A stretch of DNA of 64,000 bases from Stenopsyche tienmushanensis (Eukaryota; Arthropoda; Insecta; Trichoptera; Stenopsychidae): contig WACJ01000525.1 of the NCBI GenBank assembly GCA_008973525.1, forward strand, positions 1,426,001 through 1,490,000, written 5' to 3'. Below, in pieces: positions 12,064 through 24,599 of the stretch (its first letter is position 1; each line of letters begins with the position of its first letter). The notes under the pieces are model-generated. The model did no database searches and was not told the DNA's origin. It saw nothing but the letters and a program-made list of their open reading frames with translations. The position numbers and the translations under genes are program-made.

Positions 12064-14384
12064 AATGAACAACAATAAGTATAATAAAAATATATGCTTT
12101 GCTAACAAAAGCATTCAAATACATTTTTAGTCAACATTAGGTATAAAATGTCATAATTTATTACATTTCTTAGCATAGAAAAGTGAGATCTTTGAATTTT
12201 TTTAGACATTAGCTCGTGATTCCATCCCTGGTTATATATTTTCGTTTTCAAGTTCATCTGCTAGTTGACATGTAAAATCTTTCTTTTTTATAAAAATCAG
12301 GCGTTTATGTCAGCTAAATCGAAAATATCAAAAAAATACTTTAAGTGTCTTTTTGATCCTGATTTGACGTGAATTTCTTTGCTGTTTGACTTGAAATGTC
12401 TAAGTTAAATAAGGTCTTATTATAAAAAATGTAACCGTTTAAGGTAAGCGCTCGTTTTTTTTTAAATTCTGACTGATTTATATTCTAAACGTAGCACAAA
12501 AAATCGTCGTAAATTGAAAGAATAGTCTTAAAAAAGTTTAATATTTATTCAGTGTAGTATATAATGTTTAAATTATATAGACACGTATGCCACATTATCA
12601 GAAAGACAAAGATATTTTTGCAACAAAATGCTTGGATTTATAAAATAAACAACCCTTATTAGTCACGGGTAGCAGTTTCTTCGGATGGAGGCCGTTTTGG
12701 GGCGGTACTATTTATTTTTATCTTCAAGGATGTTTCGTCTTTTATTGTATTGAATCAATAAAAGTAACGCATTTGCAGCGTGTGGAAGCCTGCCTTTAGT
12801 TCGATACATGAGTGGTCTGATGGCCTCCTGATTGAGAGGGTGCTCTCAATAAGGCCGCTGGGGACGCGGGAGATTTAACCCTGGGGGTGCAATTTTTGCT
12901 ACCCCATCGATGATAACTTGCATCCCGGCAGTGGGGCACGCGTGCCACTGGTCCGTGTTAATCTCGCTACTGAATAAAGACGGTAAATTGAACAATTTAG
13001 TTTTTCTCCCAATCCTTATTTCACTCTAGCACCCCTGCGGAGCAAAACCGATGGGAGAGGGTGCGAGCGTACCCAGGAAATGTGCAAAAATAGTTACTAC
13101 CAATACTACTCGCGTAATGACGGACGAAAACTTTAAAAGGGATTAAAATGCTTTTAGCAAATTCATTCAAAGTGTATAGAATCATAATGGAGTATTCGGG
13201 TGTGATTCATGGCTATGCTAGACGCCGTTAATTTGTGAGCAATGAGGTTGTTAATATAACACTCATGGCTTTAGTCATGGGCTTTGAATGTGCCCCAAAC
13301 CATTCAACACACATTTGTCACGGTTTTAAACATGTTATATACTAAACCCATAATGCAACAGTTTAGCACGCACTCTAAGGATAACAATTCATGTGCTAAT
13401 GTGGCGATTATTCATACTTCGCACAGTGCCAGAGTCGACGATCATGGATATAAAGCCACGTCTGCATTATTGGTATCGCGTTCATATCCAGGCTGAGGGA
13501 AGAACTTTTATTGTTTTCCATAATTGCAGTCACCCCACATTATGCAGTGAATCACCTTGCACTCGAAGAATCCTCACAAAGTGTCAAATCCCACGTGAGT
13601 CATTCAATCGTGTCGCAAAATTATTATACAGAATGGGGAGGGAAAATTTCGAGTGCAATTTACTTGCTTCTATGAAACGATCCCAATACAAGAGTTTATA
13701 TTGTCTTCATCGTGAGTCATCGTATACTTTGATGGCTTAATATTCTTGTGTGGACAACCCCCAGGACCCTAAATACATTTGCAATACGCACAATTCACGA
13801 TATCCAACTAGTTGGAAATGTCAGTTGTAATTTGATTCCAATGTATCCAATAGGGATTGTAATAGACATACGAATTATATAAAGTAAAAAAGGTATTATA
13901 TTCCGCGGAACTCTGGTAATCTGCGGAAAGTCACAAGGTGTTCCGTTCCAGATTTTCATGTGTATATATAGAAGAATTATAAAATAGCAAGATTTAGTAA
14001 TATTCCTGGTTTAAAAGAAATGATGTATAAAATTGTAATGTCGGTTGGCTCTGCATATAAATATGATTCACAATTCTGCGGGAATATTACTTATTCCATA
14101 AGCAGGTTGGTCTATGCTGATTTAAAATTATTAAAATTATTAGCATTAGATCTATATACCTTTGGAGTCAAATTGGAATCAAAAATTAACCATGGCTTTC
14201 TGATTAAAGACAGGAACTTTAACAAAGGGAAGAAGTGGAAATTCGCCTAATTATTCGACTGAATTGTCCAACAAGTAGCTACAAAAGTTACTAAGTCAAT
14301 GTATTTTGCATAGGCAAACACTAGTGACAAAAAATTCTACAAGTTTAATCCTTTAAAGAGGTAAGACACAGAGTTGTGTCCGAA
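12064..14384. other. Intergenic DNA, no gene seen
   Basis: Includes a somewhat GC-richer patch at about 12660-13080 without a recognisable motif, and overlapping chance frames at 13284-13740 and 14020-14250. Confidence 0.45.
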
Positions 14385-14768
14385 TTCTAGTAATTCAGAA
14401 AGATCATTATTACACGTTAAGCTCGGAAATAGACAGAGACGGAGAGAGTATCTAGCACTATTCAATCGTACATCGTACGGTTGTATAGATCGACAATTCA
14501 AATTTATCAACTAATAATGATAATCCAAATGAATCGATTTCAAGCGTATTTTAAGTGTATTGTTTATGTTTACGCGAAGAAATGAACGAATATTGCTATT
14601 GACAGTGTTTGTTTATTTAAATACAAGTTTCATACACGCTGCGTCGGTCCTGACAGATAAGTAAATCCACTTATCAGTGTGCGTGGATTTGTACGACGAT
14701 AGGTGGCGGACAAGCAAATATAGCATCTAAGTTTATGATGATTTTAAATTAGCTCACTACTCAAAGGG
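14385..14768 (-). repeat. Family A MITE-like repeat, reversed copy
   Basis: Ends CTCACTACTCAAAGGG at 14768 followed by TTAG, the mirror image of the copy at 10170. The body matches throughout (GACAGAGACGGAGAGAG, CTATTGACAGTGTTTGTTT, GTGGCGGACAAGCAAATAT). The other end is degraded near 14385, without a clear TTAA. Confidence 0.75.
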
Positions 14769-14798
14769 TTAGTGCAAAATAATAATGTATGTCTGTAT

Positions 14799-14814
14799 GG
14801 GGGGGGGGGGGGGG
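14799..14814. repeat. 16-base G homopolymer
   Basis: An uninterrupted G run lies 30 bp beyond a family A end. Its length in the assembly is unreliable, and such a run can form a G-quadruplex in single-stranded form. Confidence 0.9.
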
Positions 14815-14944
14815 TGCTGGCAACCATATTTTTGAAACATATATTAGCTATGAAAAACCATATAAAAATGGTTAAATCAAGTCGTTATCAAATCAAGTTC
14901 TAGGGCTCAAAATCATCAAAACTAAGATTTTTGCATTTTATGTG

Positions 14945-15115
14945 CAGAATCCCCGGGCGGCTCCTCGCTCCCACGCGCTCAGGCTGGCCACGCTAACGCA
15001 CGTGTCCGTTCTTCTTTCGGATTTTATTTTGGCTGCGATAAGGACGTCCTCCCGCAGCCAAGGCCAACCGATGACTCACTTCGATTCTCGCCTCCTGAGC
15101 GTATTAAAATAGCAC
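14945..15115 (-). repeat. LTR-like repeat, family C, truncated copy 2
   Basis: Shares CCCGGGCGGCTCC, GCTAACGCACG.GTCCGTTCTT and CCTCCCGCAGCCAAGGC.AACCGA with 6147-6512 in the same orientation. It lacks the central part, including the expanded GA tract and the AATAAA-like signal. Confidence 0.5.
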
Positions 15116-15143
15116 ATTGCACCTAAAGAGAGACGGAAGATGT

Positions 15144-15216
15144 CGCTGTTAATCTGGCGAATTAAATCCACTCAGATTAACAGCGCTATTGCATGGATAT
15201 GTTAAATTATCCATGC
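15144..15216. repeat. Two adjacent perfect hairpins
   Basis: CGCTGTTAATCTG (15144-15156) is inverted perfectly at 15173-15185 with a 16-base loop. Six bases later GCATGGATA (15191-15199) is inverted perfectly at 15208-15216 with an 8-base loop. I know of no family for this pair; it may be a tiny transposon remnant or a structured transcript. Confidence 0.6.
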
Positions 15217-17544
15217 TACAATTGATAATGCATATTTAGTATCTACTCTACAAAATTATCAAAGTGTTCTGTGAAAAAATTCGCGAAAGTGTTCCGTTGC
15301 AGGAAAGTTTTAGGAAACCCTGATTTAAAGAGTTTCGAAGGCTTACGGTAGAAAATTTTAATCCCGAATTTGAAGGATATTGAATTGTACGCAATCCAAT
15401 CGTAATTTTAATTTAGCACAAAGCGAAAGCCGAAACCCAGAGCGAATTATAATATACGAAACGTAAAAGTTTGTCTGGATAATGTTGCATTAATTATATT
15501 TGTCTGCACCAAAATTTATTGCATCTTAAATTTAATTATGTTTATATTACGGTACTCACAGCATAATGATGCCATTACTGCTATTATGCACTTAAATCTT
15601 GAGCTTATGGTTGGTAAGATTGCATGAAAATCATATTTATGTTATGCCAACTATAAAAGGAGGAGAAATATTTGCCGAGCGAATTATCGCATGCAGATTT
15701 TCAACAATCAAGATTTTTTGCATTACCATAAAATAACAGGTATAAATAATTAAAAATAAGTTTATTAGCTTATGTGAAGATATTTTGAGCGTTTTTAGTG
15801 AATATGGATAAATGGAATTGATATTTTTAAGTCTTTGAATTGGATGGATGCAGTTGAAACTATGATAAACACATTTTATGTACAATAAAGTATATGGAAA
15901 TACTATTTCGTTAGAGTACTCCATCTGATCTTCTATAATAGAGGCTTTAAAATGTTCGGAATCCTAAGTGCTGCTTGAATTCATATTAAAAGTGACATCA
16001 CGTAAAATCCACCCCTGGAGCTCATTCGACCAAAATGGTCCCGGAAGGGTGGCAGAATGCAGAGCGCAATAGTCTTCCGAGGCATTTTCATTTCTGAAAC
16101 TATGCAAAATTCTGCGGTCTACGAAGACATTATGTGACTTCAGGAGCGGATCGTTTATCTCAAATTACACAAGTTTTCGTCCCACTTCCAGACGCTTAAA
16201 AAATACTCCATTTCGCTGCATAATTTTATTTCACTTGTGCAGAGCACCTCGAAAATCATCTCGGTAGAATCTAAAGATTTACAAATCTAAAAAAATATAT
16301 ACGAATTTAAAATAAAGCAAGATCTCTGTTATGGTTTTGCGCTTATGGCTAGATATGAGAATAAATACCATAATCGGGAGTTAGATTTATTATTTTTATG
16401 CTTGCTCACATTATTCGATGTATAAAGTTAGATTGCAACGTGTGACAGCATAATTGAGATGTTCTCGGCAAGCGAATGCTTCAAGACCACTTCTGGCTGC
16501 AATTACTTTGCTCTGATGCATTTATCTTATGATGGAGACGGCTTTTTGTCACCATCATCGACTCTGGAGATGCACTTTGAGTTATGAGGCTCTCGTTAAT
16601 TGCGCAATTGCATAACGTGAATTTTATATAAGCAAGGAGTATTTCATCATGATACGTGGCATTCTTATGCTTGAGGATGATCGCATAGAAAGAATGTCAG
16701 TTTGAATTAAAGCGACGTTAACGTACACCAATTCTTCGTCTGATTGCAATTAAGGAAACAATTGAAACTGTCAGCGTAACCCTTTGCTGGAGGGATTTGA
16801 TACCGGAACACCCTGTAGCGGAAGCGAACCATAGAAACGAATTGTTTCCTATTTAAGGTAAGAGTCTCAGCCGAATATCTTTGAACGATACATTAAAGCG
16901 CCGATGCAATAAAGGCCCAAATATTTATTTATTTTGTAATACAATCAATTCAAACAAATCATAGTAAGCATATTTAAATACAGATTTAGGAATTAACCCT
17001 TTGAACTCGAGACCCTTTTATGCGCGGCGAACCAGCAACTTAAAACGTTTCGCAACACTTTTGTGAATTTCTTACCCCTAACTTAAAATCATTACACACA
17101 CAAATTTATGCATAAAACTTTTATATTTTAACGGCTTTTCGGAACAAGTATTACAATAATATGTGGTTTGATGTTTTTTGTTGGCTTTGTTTCTTTGAGA
17201 ACTTTGCAATCCTTTCTAACTCCTGTTCAATGCTTATAGGGATCAAAAACTTAGTAGTCTTTCTACCACAACTGTCAAGTTCGAACTACTGCCAAACGTA
17301 CAGTCCGGTTCGTGGTTGCGGACTAATTTCAGATAAGAAAATCTTACGTCTATTTAAAGGGGTGTCATGTTACATTTCATAAGATTATACAGAAGAGCTT
17401 AGGGACTCGCTTCAAAATAATTAAACGTAACACAGTTAACAACAAACACATTAAAACAATTATTGCAGTGTATCGAGTTTCTGCATCAAATCTAGTGGTG
17501 AGCGAGAGTCACCTCTCGAGTTGCGGCATCAACTCATAGGGTGA
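15217..17544. other. Intergenic DNA; one isolated TTAA-CCCTTTGAA end
   Basis: No gene is recognised. At 16993-17005 TTAA is followed by CCCTTTGAACTCG, resembling the left terminus of family A and piggyBac-like elements. The sequence after it is not family A and I find no matching right end. The minus-strand stretch 17160-17360 is open in one frame with few stops, without a recognisable domain. Confidence 0.4.
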
Positions 17545-18052
17545 GTAATAGTAATCTATGTACACATACATACAGTACATATATGCTTTTCAAATTGTTA
17601 TATTAACCTTTTCCTACCGGTGATGTATTTACTACACCTCGACTTTAATAATGGGATTATCGATATGAAATATAATAGATACGGGATTCAGAATTTTTGT
17701 ATTCCTCCGTAATATAATTACGAACCACATCAAAGTATTATAGTATACAAGTATTCATCTGCAGCGACGGAAATAAATAATTTGTCGGGAAATCGGGAAT
17801 TTTGCGAGTTTTAGTCCGTGTCTCAGCAGAAAGGAATTTTATCAGTCACATTGATGGTGTTATACGAAAATAGGGGCTCAACTCGAACTAGCATTTAAAT
17901 ATCTGATGACGATACCTCAAACGAGTGTGGAGGCTGAGCGTGCATTTTCAGCAGCAAGTAGCCTGGCTTCCAAAATCAGATCCAGACTAAATGATGAAAC
18001 ACTCGATGCTTGAATGTTAATTCGGGCATATTTTCAAAATAATATTTAAATT
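17545..18052 (+). mobile_element. hAT-derived repeat, family B, copy 3, with transposase tail
   Basis: Matches copies 1 and 2 from the TAATCTATGTA motif onward. Unlike them, it continues into a readable C-terminal piece of hAT transposase. A reversed family A copy follows at 18500. Confidence 0.7.
17861..18049 (+). pseudogene. hAT transposase C-terminal fragment
   Basis: 63 codons run in one frame. TSVEAERAFSAASSLASKIR and the following RSRLND are the hAT C-terminal dimerisation domain (Dimer_Tnp_hAT) signature. RAYFQNNI and a stop at 18047-18049 close it. One in-frame TGA (18011-18013) follows the codons for TLDA, where the family reads on into MLIRAYF. The N-terminal BED finger and catalytic core are absent, so this is a remnant. 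Confidence 0.82.
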
Positions 18053-18099
18053 GTGCGGGGAGTAGTAATTGCACCTGCAATTACTGACCGATCGCTTCT

Positions 18100-18425
18100 T
18101 GCGCATGCACCGTCGTCGGTTGGGTGGTGATGCGCAGGAGGCGGGAGTTGAAGAAAGGTTTAGCGGTTGGCCTTGGCTGCGGGAGGACGTCCTTCTCGCA
18201 GCCAAATCCCTTTCTCTCGTGCCGAATAAAATGTTACATAGAGAAGAAAGTCTGGCTGTATGTGATCCGATAGAAAAACGCACCCGTGCATTAGCGCGAC
18301 CATACCGACGAGCGCGTGGGAGCGGGAGCCGCCCGGGAACTCTATATAACGACTACAATAGTGTATTTGTGAAGCGTTTGTTCTTTGAGCGTTCCCACGG
18401 AAATAAAAAGGTCGAATTTTACAAC
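18100..18425 (+). repeat. LTR-like repeat, family C, copy 3
   Basis: Oriented opposite to copies 1 and 2. Shared strings include GGCCTTGGCTGCGGGAGG, GCCGAATAAA and GGGAGCCGCCCGG. A TATATAA stretch (18343-18349) and a second AATAAA further on would suit an LTR promoter and polyadenylation region, but no adjoining gag or pol sequence is present. The frames at 18017-18449 are GC-rich shadows of this repeat. Confidence 0.5.
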
Positions 18426-18499
18426 ATCGGGTTCAATGAGCATATATGAAAGGAAGATAGTTAAAATTATATTATTAATATTAATCATTCTTAAACTTT

Positions 18500-18770
18500 A
18501 TGATAGTATGATCGCCTATTTGGGAGCGAATTCCAGTGATTCAGAAAGAGCACTCTTGTACGTTGAGCTTAGAGAGAGACAGAGATGGATAAAACGTCTT
18601 GCAGTTCGGTAACTGTGCATGGGAGACAGAGACGGAGAGAGTATGTTGCGTACATAGCACTATTGTATAGATCGTTAACCCAAATTTATCGACTAATAAT
18701 GACGCGTGAATGATATAAAGAAGCGATACTGTGTGCTATCGACAGTGTTTATTTATTTAAATATAAGATA
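18500..18770 (-). repeat. Family A MITE-like repeat, truncated copy
   Basis: Retains the end with GATCGCCTATTTGGGAGCG and GAATTCCAGTGATTCAG and the body up to CTATCGACAGTGTTTATTT. The CTCACTACTCAAAGGG end is missing. Confidence 0.65.
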
Positions 18771-20454
18771 TTTCCTCTCAAAAATGCATAATTTTTGATA
18801 TTATAAAACAGCTGATTCAGCAGTCCCAGCGCAAGCCCGGGATTATTGCGCCCTTAGCAACTTTCCCAATGTAAACCTGTTTTTATGCTACTTCTATTGA
18901 TAGAAAATGTAGCTTTATATAATTTAATCCGCTATTATACTTGACTCTTCATCCGCATGAAATGAAGGCATCAAAAACCAATTGGCAATCATTAATTGAC
19001 AGCAATTCTTCCTTTTAGTTCATTATTCGCTGTGTATTTAAGCGATTTAATACCATGTATTTTTCACCACAACATTAAAAACCAAACGGTCATAGAAAGC
19101 TACGAAGCAGAAAGCATTCGAGCAATTTACAAATATATATTTTATTGAACATTTCATCCGATATTTTGATCCTGGGAACCAACGTTTTCCCACGCATTAT
19201 TCATTGCGCACAAATATGTATCCCACATAATGATTGTCATCATTTCACATTATGGCTAAAAAATGACAGCAGTCTTATGTCCCAACATTAAATGCTGAAT
19301 ATTTATCGACATCGAACTGTTAAATTGTCCATGAACATTAAATATGGGGAAAGCATTAGCGTGGCACGTTTTACGGGACACTTCATCCCTGCATGTTTAG
19401 GCCGTTTCCTATTCAATAAGCACCCTCTTTCACCCAATTAATTTCTGAATACCAGTTCAGAGTTCAACCGCACATAGAGTACATAGACCATTGCCAGTTT
19501 TTGGATTGAAGTTTTTTAAATACCACCCTAAAATTATTATAATAACGAGCACAAAACCTCAGCTCGTCTTTCAAGCGTTAACCTGATATAGATGGTTTAT
19601 TTGTGGTTTGCTCGACACTTGCCACATTGTTTGGACAACTGTCCGAATAGATCGAAGCTCTTATTGGCTCGTTCAATAAAATGTAGAAATATTGTGAATA
19701 TATACGGTCTGTTTAACGTGCTTTCAAACACGGGAGTTTGGCGTGTTTACACAGCTGTAATAACGGGGAGAGGACGATTGATTTAAGGATAATTTGTTTT
19801 AGGCGAAATATACTTAATGTTTCAACAGCTCAACCAACAGATTGTTTCTGTTTATAATGAAATTCCACTGGTATTATTTCCAACACCCGAGCTGCCGGAC
19901 GCGAATAAAACGAGGGAAAAATGTCAATGGCCACATCAAACATCGCATTGTTTGTTGGGGTTGGGAAATTTGCGAAATAATATTATTGCACAGTCATCAG
20001 AGTGAGAGTTCAAATCGATAAAGTGGCATATCATCGTTGTATAGAAATCGGAGTGACACAAAATGCTGAAATCATTCCCCTTTCTAACTAAAATTCTGTT
20101 ACATAGTCCATTATTCTTGCTTTAAGAAAACATTTGGAAGCCAAATAATCAATCAAACATTAACACAATAATATACTACGTATAGCTACGAAGCAATATT
20201 TTTGATTTATATCGTTTTATTGCGTTTTTGTACTAAAGCTATAAATACTGACAAAATAGCAAATTGGCGCCAATTATGAACAGCATATATATTAGCTTAT
20301 CCCGAAAGAAATCCATTATTAGTTTATTCAACAAAATATAATTTCTTTGCATAAGTCAATATAAAATAAAATAATCTTTATTATTTGCAAGATTTCAATC
20401 TCGATTGAAAATGCGAATCCAAATGATTTTTTGGTCTTTCAACCTTTTGTGGAA
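18771..20454. other. Intergenic DNA, no gene seen
   Basis: Unique-looking sequence. The 60-codon frames at 19592-20005 have no motif. Confidence 0.5.
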
Positions 20455-20458
20455 TTAA

Positions 20459-20824
20459 GACGCGTTTTTGCGTTCGAATTCCAGTGATTCAGAGAGAGCA
20501 TTCTTACACGTTGAGCTCGGAGACAGACAAAGACGGAGAGAATATCTTGCGTACATCATACGATTGTTAACCCAAATGTATCGAATAATAATGATATGTG
20601 AATGATATTATATAATAAATCGACTTGTGTATTGTTTATTTTTATTTTACTTAAGGAATTAACGAATATTGGGTGCTTTTGATAGTGTTTATTAATTTAT
20701 ATACAAGCCTCGAACACGCTGCGACGGTTCTGACAGATAAATGGATTTGTACGGATAAGTGGCGGATATATAAATATAGCATCTAAGTTTATGATGATTT
20801 TAAATTAGTTCACTACTCGAAGAG
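20459..20824 (-). repeat. Family A MITE-like repeat, TTAA-flanked copy
   Basis: 366 bp are flanked by TTAA at 20455-20458 and 20825-20828. The family A body is complete (GAATTCCAGTGATTCAG to GTTCACTACTCGAAGAG) apart from a shortened left tip. The terminal CCCTTTGAG is mutated to CTCTTCGAG (read inverted). The retained TTAA on both sides supports the element boundaries. Confidence 0.8.
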
Positions 20825-20828
20825 TTAA

Positions 20829-23800
20829 TGAAGATTATAAAGATCGAAATTGGTGAATTAGAAAGATGCGGAAGAGCTTTCCAGTTTAACGCATTCGCGG
20901 ACACGGATAAGCGGTGCAATCCTTGAACGTAGAAATTGAGTTAAACCATCAATAAACACACTATTATTATTCCTTGTCTCTTGATGTTAACAATTCTTAA
21001 CGATGTTAACAATTGGATTTATTTTTGATATTCTGTAATTATTGTTTGTTGTACAATTCAATCATCTCAATACTCGAATCTTCTATCTGGCATTACATAA
21101 GAAAATATTAGATAATAATACAATGGATCTCCATATCATTTATTTCAATTCCATATAATTTATTTCGTTGAATTTGGTCAACCTGCAGTATCTTGTTTTT
21201 GGTAAATTGATTTTCGTTACCTATATTTCATGAACATTCGTACATACTATCAACATTTTTTTAGCTTCCCCAGTCCAAATAATTCCCCGTCAGGAACTGG
21301 GAAGTTCAGTAAGCCCCGATCCGTTCCTGCGCGAAGAAACGCGTTCCTGTGCAGAGGTCCTTTTTCTGGACCTCTTGGCCACAGGGACTTGGTGGCCAGC
21401 CCCAGTGCCTTTTCGGCGTTCAAGACGAAGTTTCGGAGCCAAATGCGCCTTGAACGGGTACTATTTTTAGTATCCATCCTCTACCATAACATGTCACTAC
21501 GGATTGACCATATACTTGTCAACTTAGATGTGATCAATAATTTAAAAAAAATTAAAAAACCCAAATACTTCTAAACATTTCTATAGGTGTATATCCAATA
21601 TACATTTTTATCCTGAAGGTGCAGAAACAAAATCTGGTATTTTTGAACGAGTCTGAGTCCAATCATCATTTCGTTGTGAAGTAGGATTATTTTGTCCACC
21701 AATGCGTTAATGGGTGTAAACCGATCGTTTCTGGTTAAAATAATATCCCGAAGGTTTGTTTCTTAGAAAGCCATTGTTTTTTAATATTATTGTTTGTGGC
21801 TAGTGATAAAATTCGGGAATAAAGATTGTGTTCTTGTCTTGACAATAAAGACGCAGAAGTGTTATGTTGCCCTGCTTTGTTTTACCAATACGTTTTAAAT
21901 TAGAAGTCTAAAATAAAATTGTCATCCGTTTATTGTTAGCGTTCAAATCCTGTTGGTTTTGGGTTTCGCCATGTTTATCCTTAATAATAAAATAAGATTT
22001 ACAACAGAAAAAATAAATCTGTTTTTTGCACGAAAAAAATATATAAATGTTTATTTCATTGTTTCTGAATAGCTGAATCAAACTGAGCTTCAATGAGAGC
22101 GTATGAAAATAATGGATTTCTTTCGGGATGACCTAATATCGTATGGCACGGTTATAAAACAAGCAGATAGTGAACTTAAGAAAACAATTTTCAATCCATT
22201 AGCAGCACAAGACAGGATGAACAGCCAAGGAGATGGATGATGAAGAATGCGAATGATCAATTAACCACCCACTTTCTTCTGAGAACTGGATAAATAGCAC
22301 TTTACAATCTGAGCCGCGATTGTTTCGGTTTGTAAAGACGATAAAAAGTTAAATCAAGAACAGACCGATTTGCTGCCGATTTTCATGACGTACAAAAGTA
22401 CATTTTTTCACATTCGATTTGCTATTTATACTTACGTGGGAACGCTGGTAAAATTAAAACATCGTATTATCTTGATTGCCAAATCATTGAAAATGCTGAA
22501 TGCGTTTTAGTATTATTTCATTTTTCACAACAAATATTCGATACACATCCATCTACGTCGATCGGGTCTATTCTCTGCGGTACAGTAAATTGTTTCACAG
22601 CCACGCTTTTAATTAGTGTTTCATCGGTCCATTTGGTAGCTCAATCACCCTGGCCGACGATGCTGATGCTCCGCCATTAAAAGGGGGGTGGAGGGTGTTC
22701 GCGAATACGCTGTTTATTTCTGAACAGCTGAGAAGATTAATGAGGGGACCACCGAATGATTAACGCCTGCGGGGGCGCCTCCGTTTCCGTCGTTGACGTC
22801 TAATATACCATCGCAATTTGTTCCTGGCTCGCTTCGATAATAAACTATCACGTTATCAATGGAAATATTGTTTAAAGCCGATAAAAAATGTAAATCGACC
22901 CCATTAACGGACAGTGAGGGGAACATAACTCGCAACTTTGGTCAAATTTAATGTCAAACTTCAGCATGGCGCTGGGAGATAAAAAGAGAATTCCCTCAGA
23001 CATTTATTTCCCCGAAGTGACATTACGGCGGACCTATGAAAACTTTTGTCATTTAGAAATGTGAAACGCTTAAATACAATTTATGCCGTTCCGGGAATGG
23101 AGTGGAAATTTAATTTCGGGAGAGATCGCTCAAAATTCTAAACACACATTTTATGGAATTATTTATACTGAAAATCGTTCGCCACTCCCCCCCAAAAACA
23201 CGTAAGAGCATTTTGCTCGAGCGTGTCTGAAAAGGACGAACAAAAATCCTTTTCGGCTTTCATTTATATCTGCACACATGTATAAACATTGTACGTATGC
23301 GTATATTAAAAGAGTGCCTCACTTCTATGAAAATGCATTATCCCTCGGGTTGGATATTTCAAAAGGGAAATAGCATTTTATATCGGAGCTCCTCTTTGTG
23401 AATCTGCGAGAATATTCCGTATGTTTACGCTGAAAGATTCACATATACGTTGCGCAGGGTTGGGACGATCCATCCTGCAGACCGTGATATGAAAAACATG
23501 TAATATTTCATATATACATTTTGTCTCAGATAATTGGATGAATATTGTACAAGATACCAACCAGAGATGGACGGAATAGAAAGAGATTGCATAACGTAAT
23601 GGTTCATACATTATTGTGTAAATCGATATCTTAAAAACCTATATAAACGATCTTCTTATATTATTATAGATTTACGAGTCACAAGGTAAATAGTTAGTAG
23701 GTTTTCCTTGTTTTCATTGGCTAATTAAAAAATAAAATTTAATCTGGATATCAATGATCCGATGCATTTTTTGTATGCAAGTAACTAAGCACGAATTCCT

Positions 23801-24159
23801 ACTAAATCCAAAATGTTGAAGGATGTCTGAATAAGTCATTTGGGCAAGCACATTAATTTCAAACTTAGTCCCGTTGTAAAATGTAATGGTTCCTGGGGTG
23901 CATTTGTCATTGGTTTCTAATCTCTTGAATGTATTTTTGGTATTCAATTTATTTTTATGAATTTTAAAATTGCAATCCTTTGATTTATAGCGACTTTTTA
24001 ACTGATTTCAGGACAATAAAGTCGCTCAAGGATGTTAATGATAATATTATTATCATTTTCTGCTTCTTCTGAATTCAAGATACTAAATTTTAAGTTTGTG
24101 TAACATTTCTTTAACCCCTAAAGAAGTACTATCCCAGGATCTGAGACCCCCCCCTCCGC
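20829..24159. other. Intergenic DNA, no gene seen
   Basis: Two patches are less AT-rich than their surroundings: 21250-21480 and about 22560-23120. Both have overlapping open frames on both strands but no motif I recognise. The second looks like unique, possibly conserved non-coding sequence. No repeat in this window matches either. Confidence 0.45.
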
Positions 24160-24383
24160 TTTCGAAAGAGCACTCTTGTACATTAAGCTCGGAGACAGAC
24201 AGAGACAGAGAGAGAACTTATCGCAGTTCGGGAGACAGAGACGGAGAGCTTCCCCGCATACATCGCACCATTGTATAGATCGTTAGTCCAAATTTATCGA
24301 CTAATAATGATTTTGATTTCAAGTTTGTTATTTATTTACGCAAAAAATATTTTCTGCTATCGACAGTGTTTATTTATTTAATT
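24160..24383 (-). repeat. Family A MITE-like repeat, partial copy
   Basis: Shares CTCGGAGACAGACAGAGAC, TTGTATAGATCGTTAGTCC and CTATCGACAGTGTTTATTT with the family. Both ends are missing. A second short piece of the same body (TGTATTGTTTATGTAAAGAA to ACAGTGTTTATTT) follows at about 24440-24530, suggesting a partial tandem duplication. Confidence 0.55.
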
Positions 24384-24599
24384 GCTTCCTATTCGTCGCT
24401 GCTTGTTGAATGAGTTTTTGTCCAATTATCATTTCCTTCTAAAGCAAGAGCAAATGAATCGATTTTTTGTGTATTGTTTATGTAAAGAAATGACGTGGTC
24501 TTGTATGCCATCAACAGTGTTTATTTACAATTGACTCTGCCTCGAATTGAAGATTGTCTTACGTTGATAGGAGCTGATATAAAGTAATCGGTGTAAAGC

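Noticed and set aside
16993..17400. piggyBac transposon starting TTAA-CCCTTTGAA
   Set aside because: Only one end is visible and the following frame shows no transposase motif, so boundaries cannot be supported.
18017..18449. 126- and 88-codon frames on both strands
   Set aside because: Both lie in the GC-rich LTR-like repeat, where stops are rare by composition.
22560..23120. Possible exon or conserved element in a less AT-rich patch
   Set aside because: No consistent frame, splice sites or motif; kept only as unassigned sequence.
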